From Gammaproteobacteria bacterium (GTDB lineage Bacteria; Pseudomonadota; Gammaproteobacteria; SZUA-229), in assembly GCA_026195895.1 (NCBI GenBank), contig JAPHRO010000026.1, positions 81,135 through 145,134 of the forward strand: DNA of 64,000 nt, written 5' to 3'. Made by a program: the position numbers and the translations under genes. Shown piece by piece: positions 1-9,216 of the stretch. The first letter of the stretch is position 1. Every line of letters begins with the position of its first letter. The notes below the pieces were generated by a model. That model was not told the DNA's origin. It worked only from the letters and a program-made list of their open reading frames with translations, and did not search any database.

Positions 1-30
1 TACTTCTTTGTCGCTGTTGACAAAGAAGTA
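1..30. repeat. Perfect 12-bp inverted repeat at left edge
   Basis: TACTTCTTTGTC (1-12) and GACAAAGAAGTA (19-30) are exact reverse complements around a 6-base spacer. The plus strand also reads as an open frame to a TAA at 58-60, ending in residues such as KEVTRQQAKQKR, so this could be the 3' end of a gene cut by the window. The alternative, which I favour slightly, is an intergenic palindromic element of the kind that reads through as lysine-rich tails in many proteobacteria. Only one copy is visible here. Confidence 0.45.
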
Positions 31-81
31 ACCCGCCAACAGGCGAAACAAAAACGTTAAAAACGACCCACAATTCAAACC

Positions 82-113
82 AAAAAAAACCAGGATAAAA
101 ACCCTGGTCTTTT
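82..113. terminator. Bidirectional Rho-independent terminator
   Basis: The arms ACCAGG (89-94) and CCTGGT (103-108) form a stem flanked by an A run (82-88) and a short T run (109-113). It lies just past the stop of the minus-strand TPR gene, for which the A run supplies the U tract. It may also terminate whatever enters from the left on the plus strand. Confidence 0.6.
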
Positions 114-137
114 AAAAAAAACATACTAAACCATTAA

Positions 138-1130
138 TTATTTATTCGCCCGATCCTTATCAATCAACACCATCGATAATTCTTCAATGGCCCGCTCAAA
201 GCCAGGCTTTTCCATCAGCACCCGATTGCAACAGGCTTCTGCTTCGACGAAATTTCCTTCATTACGATAAATGCGCGCCAGGCCAATCAATGCAAACGCA
301 TCAAAATCTATATCCAGACTCTGATCATATAAATTATGCGCTTTATCCACATCGCCTTTATTAAACCATGCATCGCCCAGACGACTGAGTATATTCTGGT
401 TATGGGGTTCTTTCGCCAGAATTTTATTCCATAACTCAATAGCTTCATCCAGATTACCGGCACCGCGTTGACAGTTACCCAGCCCATATAAGGCATAGGA
501 ATTATCGGGCTCGAGTTCTACCGCTTTGCGATAATATTTTTCCGCATGTTCATAATCGCTGCGCCGCTGATAAATATTACCCACCATGGTTAGCACTGCT
601 ACATAGCGGTCATCAAGCGATAATAGCTTTTCGAAATAGCCCAGTGCTCGATCATCATCTCGGGATTTGTAATAAAGATTACCCAGGCCCATCAACGCAT
701 AACGGTCTTCGGGTTGAATGGCGATGGACTGCAAATACAGTTCTTCCGATTTATCCACATCACCCATGCTTTTATAAGCATCGGCCAGACGCACCATCAC
801 ATGCACGTCACCGCGATTAATTTCCAGGTAGCGTGTCCAGAAGGCAATGCTCTTGTCAGGCTGGCGCAAACCTCGGTAACAGTCACCGATACCGCGCAAA
901 GCAAACACATTGCCTTCATCTTCATGCAACAGGCGGGAATAATGGCTAATGGCTTTGCCAAATTTACTGGAAATACGATACAGATCCCCAAGACCAACCA
1001 GGATATAACTATTATTGGGTTCCAGTTCCAGCGCTTCGAGAAAAACATTTTCAGCATCGTGAAAACGACGCTGCTTCATCAGTTTTTTCCCCTGCTTGGA
1101 AAGCTTCAATACTTCACTGTTTGGCTGCAC
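138..1130 (-). CDS. TPR-repeat protein, cytosolic
   Basis: A 330-residue protein made almost entirely of tetratricopeptide repeats, about nine units from residue 10 to 320. Repeats carry the usual pattern of A/G at position 8, G/Y around position 11 and A at position 20, for example the segments with LVGLGDLY, LMGLGNLY and LYGLGNCQ. There is no signal peptide or membrane segment, so it is probably a cytosolic protein-protein scaffold. The start is GTG at 1130, with GAGAA seven bases upstream; an ATG eleven bases further up is out of frame. It is a single gene between a terminator and its own upstream gap. The partner cannot be read from sequence. Confidence 0.85.
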   Translation of the reverse strand: MQPNSEVLKLSKQGKKLMKQRRFHDAENVFLEALELEPNNSYILVGLGDLYRISSKFGKAISHYSRLLHEDEGNVFALRGIGDCYRGLRQPDKSIAFWTRYLEINRGDVHVMVRLADAYKSMGDVDKSEELYLQSIAIQPEDRYALMGLGNLYYKSRDDDRALGYFEKLLSLDDRYVAVLTMVGNIYQRRSDYEHAEKYYRKAVELEPDNSYALYGLGNCQRGAGNLDEAIELWNKILAKEPHNQNILSRLGDAWFNKGDVDKAHNLYDQSLDIDFDAFALIGLARIYRNEGNFVEAEACCNRVLMEKPGFERAIEELSMVLIDKDRANK

Positions 1131-1224
1131 GCTATTCTCATTTGTTAGTTAATATCCAATCAAACCGAGGGGGGGATTTTTGTTTAAGGTAACACCTTAA
1201 GTATAATACGACTTTTCGCACTAT

Positions 1225-1256
1225 TCCGGATATCACCTGAAAAGGGGATATCCGGA
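1225..1256. repeat. 10-bp perfect inverted repeat (operator or terminator stem)
   Basis: TCCGGATATC (1225-1234) and GATATCCGGA (1247-1256) are exact reverse complements with a 12-base loop. It sits between the end of pntB and the start of the TPR gene, both on the minus strand. No U tract follows the stem, so it may be a weak or Rho-assisted terminator of the pnt operon or a protein-binding site. Confidence 0.5.
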
Positions 1257-1338
1257 GTGCAAGATTACCACTTTTGCCAGCGCCATGAAATATGGCGCCC
1301 GCTCCATCCGTTGTGACTACATCTTCAAACGACTGGAT

Positions 1339-2733
1339 TTATAGCTGTTTCAGCCCGGCGACCAGTTCGCCCACTGCTTTCTGGCCATCACCATACAACA
1401 TGCGGGTATTGTCCGCATAGAACAGATGATTCTCAATGCCCGAGAATCCCGAGCCTTTACCGCGTTTGATAACGATACAGTTTTTCGCCTTGTCTGCATT
1501 GAGTACCGGCATGCCATAAATGGGGCTATCAGGATTTGTTCTGGCGACTGGATTAACCACATCATTAGCGCCAATAACCAGCGCCACATCAACCGTGGGA
1601 AATTCCGGATTGATTTCATCAAGATCCATGATCTTGTCATATTCGACACCCGCTTCCGCCAGCAGCACATTCATGTGACCCGGCATACGCCCCGCGACCG
1701 GGTGAATGGCGAATTTGACCGTGATCCCCCGCTCTTCCAGCAACTGGGTTAGTTCCTGCACCTTGTGCTGCGCCTGTGCGACCGCCATGCCGTAGCCCGG
1801 AATAATCACCACTTTTTCCGCATAGGCCATCATGATAGCGGCATCATTCGCCTCGATTTCTTTCATCGAGCCTTCGATATCTTCCTCTACGGCAACACCG
1901 CTGTCTGTGCCAAAACTGCTAAACAGCACCTTGGAAATCTGCCGATTCATCGCTTTGGCCATTAACTGAGTTAACAGGGTGCCGGAAGAACCCACCACGG
2001 TGCCGGCAATTATCATCGCTGCGTTTTCCAGCACAAAACCTTCGAAGGCTACTGCCAAACCCGTGAATGCATTGAATAATGAAATCACCACGGGCATATC
2101 AGCGCCACCGATCGGCAGAGTGACCAGTACACCCAGTACCAGCGCCATGACAAAAAAGATCAATACCATTTCGATGCTGGCGCCAGTGCCAAATCCGATA
2201 ATGCCACCGACAATCAAAGTGGCAACAAACAGGCTCAAATTCACCATGCCCTGCATCGGTAGACGGATAGTTTTACGAATCAGCCCCTGCAACTTGGCAA
2301 ACGCAATGGCCGAACCGGAAAATGATACCGCACCGATCAGCCCACCCAGTACCGCCAGCACCTGAACCGTGGCACCCAGCGAATGATCACCACCCGCGAG
2401 TTTGACCAGTTCAACGGCCGCGATAGCTGCAGCAGCACCACCACCCATGCCGTTATAGATGGCAATCATCTGCGGCATATCGGTCATCTGTACCCGTTTG
2501 GCTGTGACATAAGCGGCTGCCGATCCCACAGCGATGGCGATCACAATTAAAACGACATTACTCAGATGCGCCAGAACCCCAGGCTCCAGAAAAGCAACCA
2601 GTGACGCCGCCACCATGCCGACACCCGCCCAGACAATCCCGCCTCGCGCCGTCACCGGGGAACTCATTTGTTTTAGCCCCAGAATAAACAAAACCGCGGC
2701 AGCAAAATAAACAATCTCAATAAAGGTCGACAT
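1339..2733 (-). CDS. pntB: NAD(P) transhydrogenase subunit beta
   Basis: Proton-translocating transhydrogenase beta subunit, which couples the proton gradient to hydride transfer from NADH to NADP+ in the inner membrane. The 464 residues match the family length. The N-terminal about 270 residues are a series of hydrophobic helices (domain II). The C-terminal about 180 residues form the NADP(H)-binding domain III, with the GYGMAVAQAQ nucleotide loop, HPVAGRMPGHMN, the VIGANDVVNPVA segment and KRGKGSGFSG near the end. The ATG overlaps the stop of pntAB by one base. Third gene of the pntAA-pntAB-pntB operon. A likely job is NADPH supply alongside the NADP-dependent isocitrate dehydrogenase encoded nearby. 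Confidence 0.96.
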   Translation of the reverse strand: MSTFIEIVYFAAAVLFILGLKQMSSPVTARGGIVWAGVGMVAASLVAFLEPGVLAHLSNVVLIVIAIAVGSAAAYVTAKRVQMTDMPQMIAIYNGMGGGAAAAIAAVELVKLAGGDHSLGATVQVLAVLGGLIGAVSFSGSAIAFAKLQGLIRKTIRLPMQGMVNLSLFVATLIVGGIIGFGTGASIEMVLIFFVMALVLGVLVTLPIGGADMPVVISLFNAFTGLAVAFEGFVLENAAMIIAGTVVGSSGTLLTQLMAKAMNRQISKVLFSSFGTDSGVAVEEDIEGSMKEIEANDAAIMMAYAEKVVIIPGYGMAVAQAQHKVQELTQLLEERGITVKFAIHPVAGRMPGHMNVLLAEAGVEYDKIMDLDEINPEFPTVDVALVIGANDVVNPVARTNPDSPIYGMPVLNADKAKNCIVIKRGKGSGFSGIENHLFYADNTRMLYGDGQKAVGELVAGLKQL

Positions 2734-3026
2734 CAGGCCTCTCCCTTTTTGCTGCTTTTAAACATTTCCAGCATTCTGACGGTGGCCACATAACCACCCA
2801 CCGCATTACCCGCCGCCAGCGCCACAGCAATAAACCCAATAAACTGCTCGAGTCCGGTTTCCGCATGACCCATCGCAATAATGGCGCCCACCAGTACAAT
2901 GCCATGGACGAAGTTAGAGCCTGACATCATCGGCGTATGCAATATAACCGGCACCCGGCTAATCACCTCATAGCCGGTGAATGCAGACAGCATAAAAATA
3001 TACAGCGCAGTGAAACCTTCGATCAT
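2733..3026 (-). CDS. pntAB: NAD(P) transhydrogenase subunit alpha, part 2
   Basis: A 97-residue membrane subunit that supplies the alpha-side helices of domain II. It shows the family opening (a first helix with LYIFMLSAFTGYEVISRVP), then TPMMSGSNFVHGIVLVGA and a third helix with GFIAVALAAGNAVGGY. In enterobacteria this region is fused to the alpha subunit; here the split-alpha arrangement is used, as in Rhodospirillum and many environmental proteobacteria. It overlaps pntAA by four bases (ATGA) and pntB by one base, which implies translational coupling. Confidence 0.95.
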   Translation of the reverse strand: MIEGFTALYIFMLSAFTGYEVISRVPVILHTPMMSGSNFVHGIVLVGAIIAMGHAETGLEQFIGFIAVALAAGNAVGGYVATVRMLEMFKSSKKGEA

Positions 3027-4156
3027 CGGGTTATCTCCTCTCTCCGCAGTCGCGTACTCTTAACCACGCCTTCACATAACAGGACTGACTTGGCGATGAC
3101 TTCATCATTAAAGTCCAGTTCAAGATTGCCATCCTCAGTAATAAACGGCGAAATCAGATTAAACAAATTTCGAGCATACATTTCACTGGCATGCACCGGT
3201 GTTTGACTGGCTACATTCAGCGGGCCGGCGATAGTCACCCTGTGATCAATAAATATGGTCTCGCCGGGCTGGGTTAGCTCACAGTTGCCACCCCCTTCCG
3301 ATGCCAGGTCCACAATCACCGCACCAATTTTCATATCATGAACCATTTCTTTGCTGATAATTTTTGGCGAGGGTTTACCGGGAATGGCCGCAGTTGAAAT
3401 CACCACATCGGAATGAGCGATATGTTTGGCCAGCACGTCCTGTTGTTGCTGTTTTTCTTCATCGGTCAGTTCGCGCGCATAGCCGCCCTCACCATCGGCT
3501 GATACGCCGGTATCAATAAACCTGGCGCCCAGAGATTCACACTGCTCCCGCGTGGCCAGACGCACATCATACGCCTCCACCACAGCACCCAGACGTTTGG
3601 CAGTCGCAATGGCCTGCAAGCCGGCAACCCCGGCACCAATGACCAGAACTTTTGCCGGGCGAATGGTGCCGGACGCGGTAGTGAGCATAGGGAAAAACAC
3701 ACTGGCCAGATCGGCCCCCATGATGACACCTTTATAACCGGCAATGGCCGCTTGTGATGATAAAGCGTCCATCGATTGCGCACGGGAAATTCGCGGCACC
3801 AGCTCCATCGCCAAACTGATCAACCCCTTGTGGCACATTTTTTCGGTGAGTTCTTTATTTTTGTGCGGCTGCATGAAACCAACAACCGTGGCGCCATCCT
3901 CGATCATATCCAGCTCTTCCAGCGTCGGTGGCTGCACCTTAAAAATGAGATTTGCACCTTTATACAATTCTTCGGGGGTATCGATAATGGTCACGCCTGC
4001 AAAATCCGAATCGGAAAAATGCGCCGACAGGGCTGCGCCTTTCTCCATGCAAACCTCAACGCCCATATCGATCAAACGTTTAGCCACGCCCGGCTCCAGC
4101 GCAATACGTCGTTCGTCCGGCATAATTTCATTTGGCACCGCCAGTTTGATTGGCAT
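3023..4156 (-). CDS. pntAA: NAD(P) transhydrogenase subunit alpha, part 1
   Basis: The soluble NAD(H)-binding domain I of transhydrogenase, 377 residues, related to alanine dehydrogenase. The N-terminus has the family pattern PNEIMPDERRIALEPG. The Rossmann fold is at about residues 168-195 (VLVIGAGVAGLQAIATAKRLG). The mobile loop and dimer region follow (ARFIDTG, VVISTAAIPGKPSPKIIS, VIVDLASEGGGNCELT). The start ATG at 4156 has a strong AGGAG ribosome site just upstream on the minus strand. First gene of the operon, divergent from hemH across a 181-bp gap that must hold both promoters. Confidence 0.96.
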   Translation of the reverse strand: MPIKLAVPNEIMPDERRIALEPGVAKRLIDMGVEVCMEKGAALSAHFSDSDFAGVTIIDTPEELYKGANLIFKVQPPTLEELDMIEDGATVVGFMQPHKNKELTEKMCHKGLISLAMELVPRISRAQSMDALSSQAAIAGYKGVIMGADLASVFFPMLTTASGTIRPAKVLVIGAGVAGLQAIATAKRLGAVVEAYDVRLATREQCESLGARFIDTGVSADGEGGYARELTDEEKQQQQDVLAKHIAHSDVVISTAAIPGKPSPKIISKEMVHDMKIGAVIVDLASEGGGNCELTQPGETIFIDHRVTIAGPLNVASQTPVHASEMYARNLFNLISPFITEDGNLELDFNDEVIAKSVLLCEGVVKSTRLRREEITR

Positions 4157-4337
4157 TTTCTACTCCTGGTAATTTAAACCTGATAACGTAGTTTCCAGGC
4201 CGACAAAGAAATAAACATTTGTGACTGTAAGACTTGCATCATGTGTTGATTGTATACGCTAGCACTAAAAGTAGTGTAAATTAACACAGATATTTTATGC
4301 TTTATCCACGCGCACTTACGCTCTATTCTCACACATT

Positions 4338-5450
4338 ATGACTATATCGAAAGACCCAAATTATTTACATGGCCCCCAGGAACGTATTGGCATTTTACTG
4401 GTTAATCTCGGCTCTCCTGAAGCACCAACGCCGAAAGCTTTAAAAAAATATCTGGCAGAATTCCTCTGGGATCCACGCGTTGTGGAAATACCTCGAGCAA
4501 TATGGTGGCTCGTTTTACACGGCTTCATTTTACGTAAACGCCCCGCAGAATCTGCCAAACTCTATCAACGTGTCTGGACCGACCAGGGTTCCCCGTTAAT
4601 TGCCACCTCAATGAAACAGGCGCAATTAATCGAGAAACAGTTACAAAAACAAATTCGCGGTAACATACTGGTCGATGTCGCAATGCGCTATGGCAAGCCG
4701 AGTATTACCAAAGGCCTGCGCGGTTTGCGCAAGGCAGGCGCACGACGATTACTTATATTACCCCTGTATCCACAGTATTCATCGACCACCACCGCTTCTG
4801 TATTTGATGCGGTCACTGAAGAATTACGTAACTGGCGCTGGTTACCGGATATGCGTTTTATAAACAGCTATCATGATAATCCGGGTTACATCAACGCACT
4901 GGCCAAAAGTATTTTGCGCCACTGGGATGCCCTCGATCGCAAACCCGAAGTCTTGCTATTTTCTTTCCATGGCATTCCAAAACGCTATTTTGAAAACGGT
5001 GACCCCTACTTCTGCCACTGTCAGAAAACCGCACGCCTGGTTGCTGAAAAATTACTCTTGAAAGATTTTCAGTGGCGCGTCGTTTTCCAGTCACGCTTTG
5101 GCAAAGAAGAATGGTTACAGCCGTATACCGATGTCACCTTAAAACAGCTCGCCCATAATGGCGTCAAATCCGTTGATATTATTTGCCCCGGTTTCGCGGC
5201 TGACTGTCTGGAAACACTGGAAGAAATCAATATGGAAAATCGCGAGATATTCATCAATCGAGGCGGCCAGGAGTTTACCTATATTCCCGCGCTGAATGAC
5301 GATGCGGAACACATTCAGGTACTGTGTGATCTTATCCAGCAGCACAGTTTTGGCTGGCCGGAAACCATGCCCAAATGGGATGCAGGCCAGCAGGCTGTCG
5401 AAGCCAATAAAACTCGGGAAAAGGCGATTAAAATGGGATCAAAAGCTTAA
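4338..5450 (+). CDS. hemH: Ferrochelatase
   Basis: Inserts Fe2+ into protoporphyrin IX in the last step of heme synthesis. The 370 residues start with the family motif GILLVNLGSPEAP. The metal-binding histidine lies in LLFSFHGIPKRYFENGDPY and the acidic partner in ICPGFAADCLETLEEI. The FQSRFGKEEWLQPYT segment is also typical. There is no hydrophobic C-terminal anchor, so the enzyme should be peripheral. The DUF523 gene follows 13 bases after the stop and the Sel1 gene overlaps that, so the three are probably cotranscribed. Heme demand here fits the cytochromes encoded elsewhere in the window (Isp1, cytochrome c). Confidence 0.96.
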   Translation: MTISKDPNYLHGPQERIGILLVNLGSPEAPTPKALKKYLAEFLWDPRVVEIPRAIWWLVLHGFILRKRPAESAKLYQRVWTDQGSPLIATSMKQAQLIEKQLQKQIRGNILVDVAMRYGKPSITKGLRGLRKAGARRLLILPLYPQYSSTTTASVFDAVTEELRNWRWLPDMRFINSYHDNPGYINALAKSILRHWDALDRKPEVLLFSFHGIPKRYFENGDPYFCHCQKTARLVAEKLLLKDFQWRVVFQSRFGKEEWLQPYTDVTLKQLAHNGVKSVDIICPGFAADCLETLEEINMENREIFINRGGQEFTYIPALNDDAEHIQVLCDLIQQHSFGWPETMPKWDAGQQAVEANKTREKAIKMGSKA

Positions 5451-5463
5451 GTCTGAGGCGTCA

Positions 5464-6000
5464 ATGGACGATGATACACACAAACCCAAAATAGCGATTA
5501 GCGGCTGCATCATTGGTCAGCAGGTGCGCTATGACGGCGCATTGAAACACTTTGCCGATATTCACCAGTTCCTGTTGCAGCATGCTGAACTCATTCCAGT
5601 ATGCCCTGAAGTCGAAATTGGACTCAGCGTTCCCCGGCCCGCAGTACAGCTTACCGGCTCGCCACAACGCCCGGCCATGACCGGCCGGGATAATCCTGCA
5701 TTAGATATCAGCCCACAGATGTACGCATTCTGCAAACATAAACCCCTTCTGCTCAGTGGCATTTGCGGCTATGTTTTCAAAAGCAAATCCCCCAGTTGCG
5801 GCATCCGTAACATCCCCGTTTTTGATCATGGCGAAATCATCTCAACAAATAATCGCGGTCTGTTTGCCCAGGCAATGTTCGACCACTACCCGGAATTACC
5901 CATTATCGACGAAACCCTGCTGACAACTGACCCGCAAAGACACCAGTTTTTACAACAGGTACTAAACTATTGTCATAACCGGCCGACTACTTCTGCATAA
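5464..6000 (+). CDS. DUF523 family protein
   Basis: A 178-residue protein of the DUF523 family (the N-terminal half of YbgA-type proteins). Family motifs are visible: ISGCIIGQQVRYDG at the start, CPEVEIGLSVPRPAVQL in the middle and the FKSKSPSCG segment. The open frame continues upstream into hemH, but the ATG at 5464, 13 bases after the hemH stop, begins the conserved domain. The YbgA DUF1722 half is absent. The conserved cysteines suggest metal or sulfur chemistry, but the function is not established. The stop overlaps the next start (TAATG). Confidence 0.85.
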   Translation: MDDDTHKPKIAISGCIIGQQVRYDGALKHFADIHQFLLQHAELIPVCPEVEIGLSVPRPAVQLTGSPQRPAMTGRDNPALDISPQMYAFCKHKPLLLSGICGYVFKSKSPSCGIRNIPVFDHGEIISTNNRGLFAQAMFDHYPELPIIDETLLTTDPQRHQFLQQVLNYCHNRPTTSA

Positions 6001-6821
6001 TGGAAATAAAATCTCATCCTGCCACCGCATTATTATTTTTATGCGTGCTGACACTAAACACCTGCCTGGCGGGTGATCGCGAAGACGGACTGGCTGCATA
6101 TAAACAGGGGCATTACGCAGCAGCCATCCAGCTCTGGACACCCCTGGCCAAAGCAGGTGATCGTGAAGTCCAGTACAACCTTGGCGTTATGCACAGCGAA
6201 GGCAAAGGTGTCGACCAGGATTACCAGCAGGCCTATGACTGGTTTTTACAGGCAGCCGAACAAAATGACTCAGATGCCCAGCTCCGTCTGGGCAGAATGT
6301 ACGCCAAAGGCCTGGGCGTTGAGCAGGACTACAAACAGGCCGAGCAGTGGTTTCGTCGCGCCGCAAAAAACAATAATCCCAATGCACAATACAATCTGGC
6401 CGTTCTCTACGCCAAAGGGCTTGGGCTAAGACAGGATCATGAACTGGCCTTACGCTGGTATTATCGGGCTGCTGAAAAAAATCATGTTAGCGCCCAGTTC
6501 AATCTCGGTCATATGCATGAAACAGGTCTGGGTGTGCCAATCGACCTGAATGAAGCCTTTCGCTGGTATGATAAAGCCGCGCGTCAGGGCGCGATTGATG
6601 CCCAGGCTAATCTGGGACGCATGTATTATCAGGGCCAGGGCACGCGCAAAGATAATATAATCGCTTATGCCTGGTTTTATGTCGCCGCCCAACAGGGACT
6701 GGAAAATGCTGAACGCAATCGACTGTATGCTTTGCAACAACTGGATGATGATGAGAAAACCCAGGCTAAATCACTGGCCAGCGAATATCTCAAGCAATTT
6801 GGAAAGCCGGATAAACCTTAA
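6000..6821 (+). CDS. Sel1-repeat protein, exported
   Basis: A 273-residue protein with an N-terminal hydrophobic signal segment (about residues 8-24, ending LTLNTCLAG) and then six or so Sel1-like repeats of 36 residues. Each repeat shows the A.YNLG.MY..G.GV..D...A..W...AA pattern. The cysteine at the end of the signal (LNTCLAG) is compatible with a lipobox but not a clean match, so it is either periplasmic or a lipoprotein. Sel1 proteins act as adaptors; the partner is unknown. The start overlaps the DUF523 stop by one base. Confidence 0.85.
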   Translation: MEIKSHPATALLFLCVLTLNTCLAGDREDGLAAYKQGHYAAAIQLWTPLAKAGDREVQYNLGVMHSEGKGVDQDYQQAYDWFLQAAEQNDSDAQLRLGRMYAKGLGVEQDYKQAEQWFRRAAKNNNPNAQYNLAVLYAKGLGLRQDHELALRWYYRAAEKNHVSAQFNLGHMHETGLGVPIDLNEAFRWYDKAARQGAIDAQANLGRMYYQGQGTRKDNIIAYAWFYVAAQQGLENAERNRLYALQQLDDDEKTQAKSLASEYLKQFGKPDKP

Positions 6822-6955
6822 AAAAACCAGGTCTATTTCCCTTATACAGGCATCAATTTTATTGCTTCCCGCCCCCCTAATGAGAACCATTGTCATCGCT
6901 AGCTGTACGTTGGTCACAAAGCCCCGTTTTTTCCAATTCCACTACTGATTTGCGG

Positions 6956-6984
6956 TTGAATAAATCGGCTTCTTCTAATATATT
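6956..6984 (+). promoter_or_regulatory. Putative sigma70 promoter for the DsrL-like gene
   Basis: TTGAAT (6956-6961) and TATATT (6979-6984) are separated by 17 bases, placing a start of transcription about 55 bases before the GTG start at 7048. Found by eye only. Confidence 0.4.
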
Positions 6985-7047
6985 TACGCGTTCCCATTTA
7001 TACAGTAAAACAGCTAATTCCGCGCACGCGTTAGAGGACAAACTAAA

Positions 7048-9000
7048 GTGACACAATCAAACTTCACATATCGTCGCTTCGAAGATAGAGATCGTTCCAC
7101 CACCGACAATGACATTAAAAAGAAGTGGAATCAGGAACCCATTACTATTGGTGAATCTTACGCCTGTCCAACCTACGTTCACAAAACACCACCCTGCCAG
7201 GGTAGCTGCCCATCTGGCCATGATATCCGCGGCTGGTTATCCATTGTGCGCGGTATCGACACCCCGCCCGAAGGCATGGAATGGCAGGAATACGCATTCC
7301 AGCGCATGACCATGTCCAATCCCTTCCCGGCGATTATGGGCCGTGTCTGTCCAGCGCCCTGTGAAGACGGCTGTAACCGTAACGAACTGGAAAACTTCGT
7401 TGGCATCAACTCGGTTGAACAGTACATCGGCGACTGGGCCATCGAAAACAACATCAAGTTCCCTGCACCGGGCGCCGATACTGGCAAAAAAGTCGCCGTC
7501 GTCGGGAGCGGACCTGCCGGACTTGCGGCTGCTTACTTCCTGCGCCAGCTCGGCCACGGTGTAACGCTGTTTGAAGAATATGAAAAACTCGGCGGCATGA
7601 TGGTTTACGGCATTCCTGATTATCGTACCCCACGTGACAAACTGAACGCAGAAATTCAGCGCATCCTCGATATGGGTGTGGAAGTTCGCACCAACACTCG
7701 CGTAGGTCGCGATGTGTCCGTTGAAGAATTGAACAAAGATTTCGATGTCATCTTCTGGGGCATCGGCACTCCAGACGGTCGTGGCGTTCCCGTACCCGGT
7801 GGTGAAAACGCGCCTAACTGTACTGACGCCATGGCCTTTCTGCGCGCCTACAACAACGGCAAATTAAAATACCTGTCGGGCCGCATCGTGGTTATTGGTG
7901 CGGGTGACTCAGCGATGGACGTACTGGCGGTTGCCAAACGTATCGGTCACATCGACGATGTGCCTGAAGCTGATTTACCTGAAAACGTTATCCTGGGCAA
8001 AACCGTTCACGATCCGGCGATGGCCGACAAACGCAAACCCGCCGATGTCTGGGTTACCTATCGACGCCCCATTTCAGAAGCCCCCTGTACACCCCACGAA
8101 CTGAAAGCGGTTATTGATGAAGGCGTTGAAATTCACGACAGCCTGTCACCCATGGAAGTTATGCTGGACGACAATGGTCGCGCCAGAGCACTGAAAGTTG
8201 CACCAACCGCCATAATCGATGGCAAGCTGACGGTTAAAGAAGACGAGGCTTTTGAAATCGAATGCACGCTGATCGTTGGTGCGACTGGTCAGCAGGGCGA
8301 CTACGAAGGCCTGGAATACCTGGACAATGGTCGCAAGCTGATTGATGCCGATGCCACCTATCGCGTCATGGGCCAGGAAAATCAGTTTGTCGCCGGTGAT
8401 GCGGTTCGTCCTCACCTGTTAACCACGGCCATCGGTCAGGCATCGGTTGCTGTTGAAGGTATCGACAACTTCCTGAAAGGCAAAGAAATTGCAAAACGTC
8501 CGAAAGTTGACTCACATCACTTCAGCATTAGTGAGGAACTGGCGCGCCACAACCTGACGCCAGAAGAATACACACAGGGCGAAACCCGCGGCACTAATGA
8601 AGCCAGGTTTGCGATTCATAACTACGAAGATCGCTCTGATGCAGAAATCATTGGTGCCGACGAACTCTTCCTGGGACACTTCGATTTCAATGCAATCAAT
8701 AAACGCAAAGAAACTGAACTGAACCCCGAACAGGTACTGAGCAACTTTGAAGAACGCTTCTCAACCCTGGACGAAGAGTCTGTACGCAAAGAAGCTGATC
8801 GCTGCATGAGCTGTGGCATGTGCTTTGAGTGTGACAACTGTGTTATCTACTGTCCACAGGATGCCATCTTCCGGGTGAAGAAAGATGAACGTACCATTGG
8901 CCGTTATGTAGATACAGACTATACAAAATGCATCGGTTGCCACATCTGCCAGGATGTTTGCCCAACCGGTTACATCAAAATGGGATTGGGCAGCTACTAA
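7048..9000 (+). CDS. DsrL-like NAD(P)H:acceptor oxidoreductase (GltD-type iron-sulfur flavoprotein)
   Basis: A 650-residue iron-sulfur flavoprotein. The N-terminal cysteine region (PPCQGSCPSG, GRVCPAPCEDGCNRN) is that of the glutamate synthase small subunit family and should bind [4Fe-4S] clusters. An FAD-binding Rossmann motif (VAVVGSGPAGLAAAYFLRQLG) begins near residue 149, a second NAD(P)-binding fold (IVVIGAGDSAMDVL) near residue 283. The C-terminus holds a ferredoxin domain with CMSCGMCFECDNCVIYC and CIGCHICQDVCP. Length and domain order match DsrL of sulfur oxidisers, which works with reverse DsrAB, but no dsr gene is in the window, so the acceptor is unknown. GTG start with GAGGA ten bases upstream. 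Monocistronic, followed by a strong terminator. Confidence 0.8.
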   Translation: MTQSNFTYRRFEDRDRSTTDNDIKKKWNQEPITIGESYACPTYVHKTPPCQGSCPSGHDIRGWLSIVRGIDTPPEGMEWQEYAFQRMTMSNPFPAIMGRVCPAPCEDGCNRNELENFVGINSVEQYIGDWAIENNIKFPAPGADTGKKVAVVGSGPAGLAAAYFLRQLGHGVTLFEEYEKLGGMMVYGIPDYRTPRDKLNAEIQRILDMGVEVRTNTRVGRDVSVEELNKDFDVIFWGIGTPDGRGVPVPGGENAPNCTDAMAFLRAYNNGKLKYLSGRIVVIGAGDSAMDVLAVAKRIGHIDDVPEADLPENVILGKTVHDPAMADKRKPADVWVTYRRPISEAPCTPHELKAVIDEGVEIHDSLSPMEVMLDDNGRARALKVAPTAIIDGKLTVKEDEAFEIECTLIVGATGQQGDYEGLEYLDNGRKLIDADATYRVMGQENQFVAGDAVRPHLLTTAIGQASVAVEGIDNFLKGKEIAKRPKVDSHHFSISEELARHNLTPEEYTQGETRGTNEARFAIHNYEDRSDAEIIGADELFLGHFDFNAINKRKETELNPEQVLSNFEERFSTLDEESVRKEADRCMSCGMCFECDNCVIYCPQDAIFRVKKDERTIGRYVDTDYTKCIGCHICQDVCPTGYIKMGLGSY

Positions 9001-9021
9001 TACCTGCCCATCATAAAAATT

Positions 9022-9053
9022 AAAAAGCCAAACTTTATGTTTGGCTTTTTTTT
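9022..9053 (+). terminator. Rho-independent terminator of the DsrL-like gene
   Basis: AAAAAGCCAAAC (9022-9033) pairs with GTTTGGCTTTTT (9039-9050) around a 5-base loop and runs into T residues, 22 bases after the stop at 9000. Confidence 0.9.
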
Positions 9054-9216
9054 GGAAAAAATTTAGCTCGCTAATGGCCGCAGAAACCCAGCATCATATA
9101 AACCAGGCTTAAGCAACTAATATGACCCACTCGAACTGTGGATTATCAGCATAATGCTTATGGCAGAATGACAGCTTGCTATAATTCATAGCCAATTCCC
9201 CCCGGAGATGTGCAAC

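Noticed and set aside
714..1148. Plus-strand frame of 144 residues
   Set aside because: It is the antisense shadow of the minus-strand TPR gene; no ribosome site and biased composition.
3744..4177. Two plus-strand frames of 133-142 residues opposite pntAA
   Set aside because: They are shadows of the conserved pntAA gene and have no recognisable domains.
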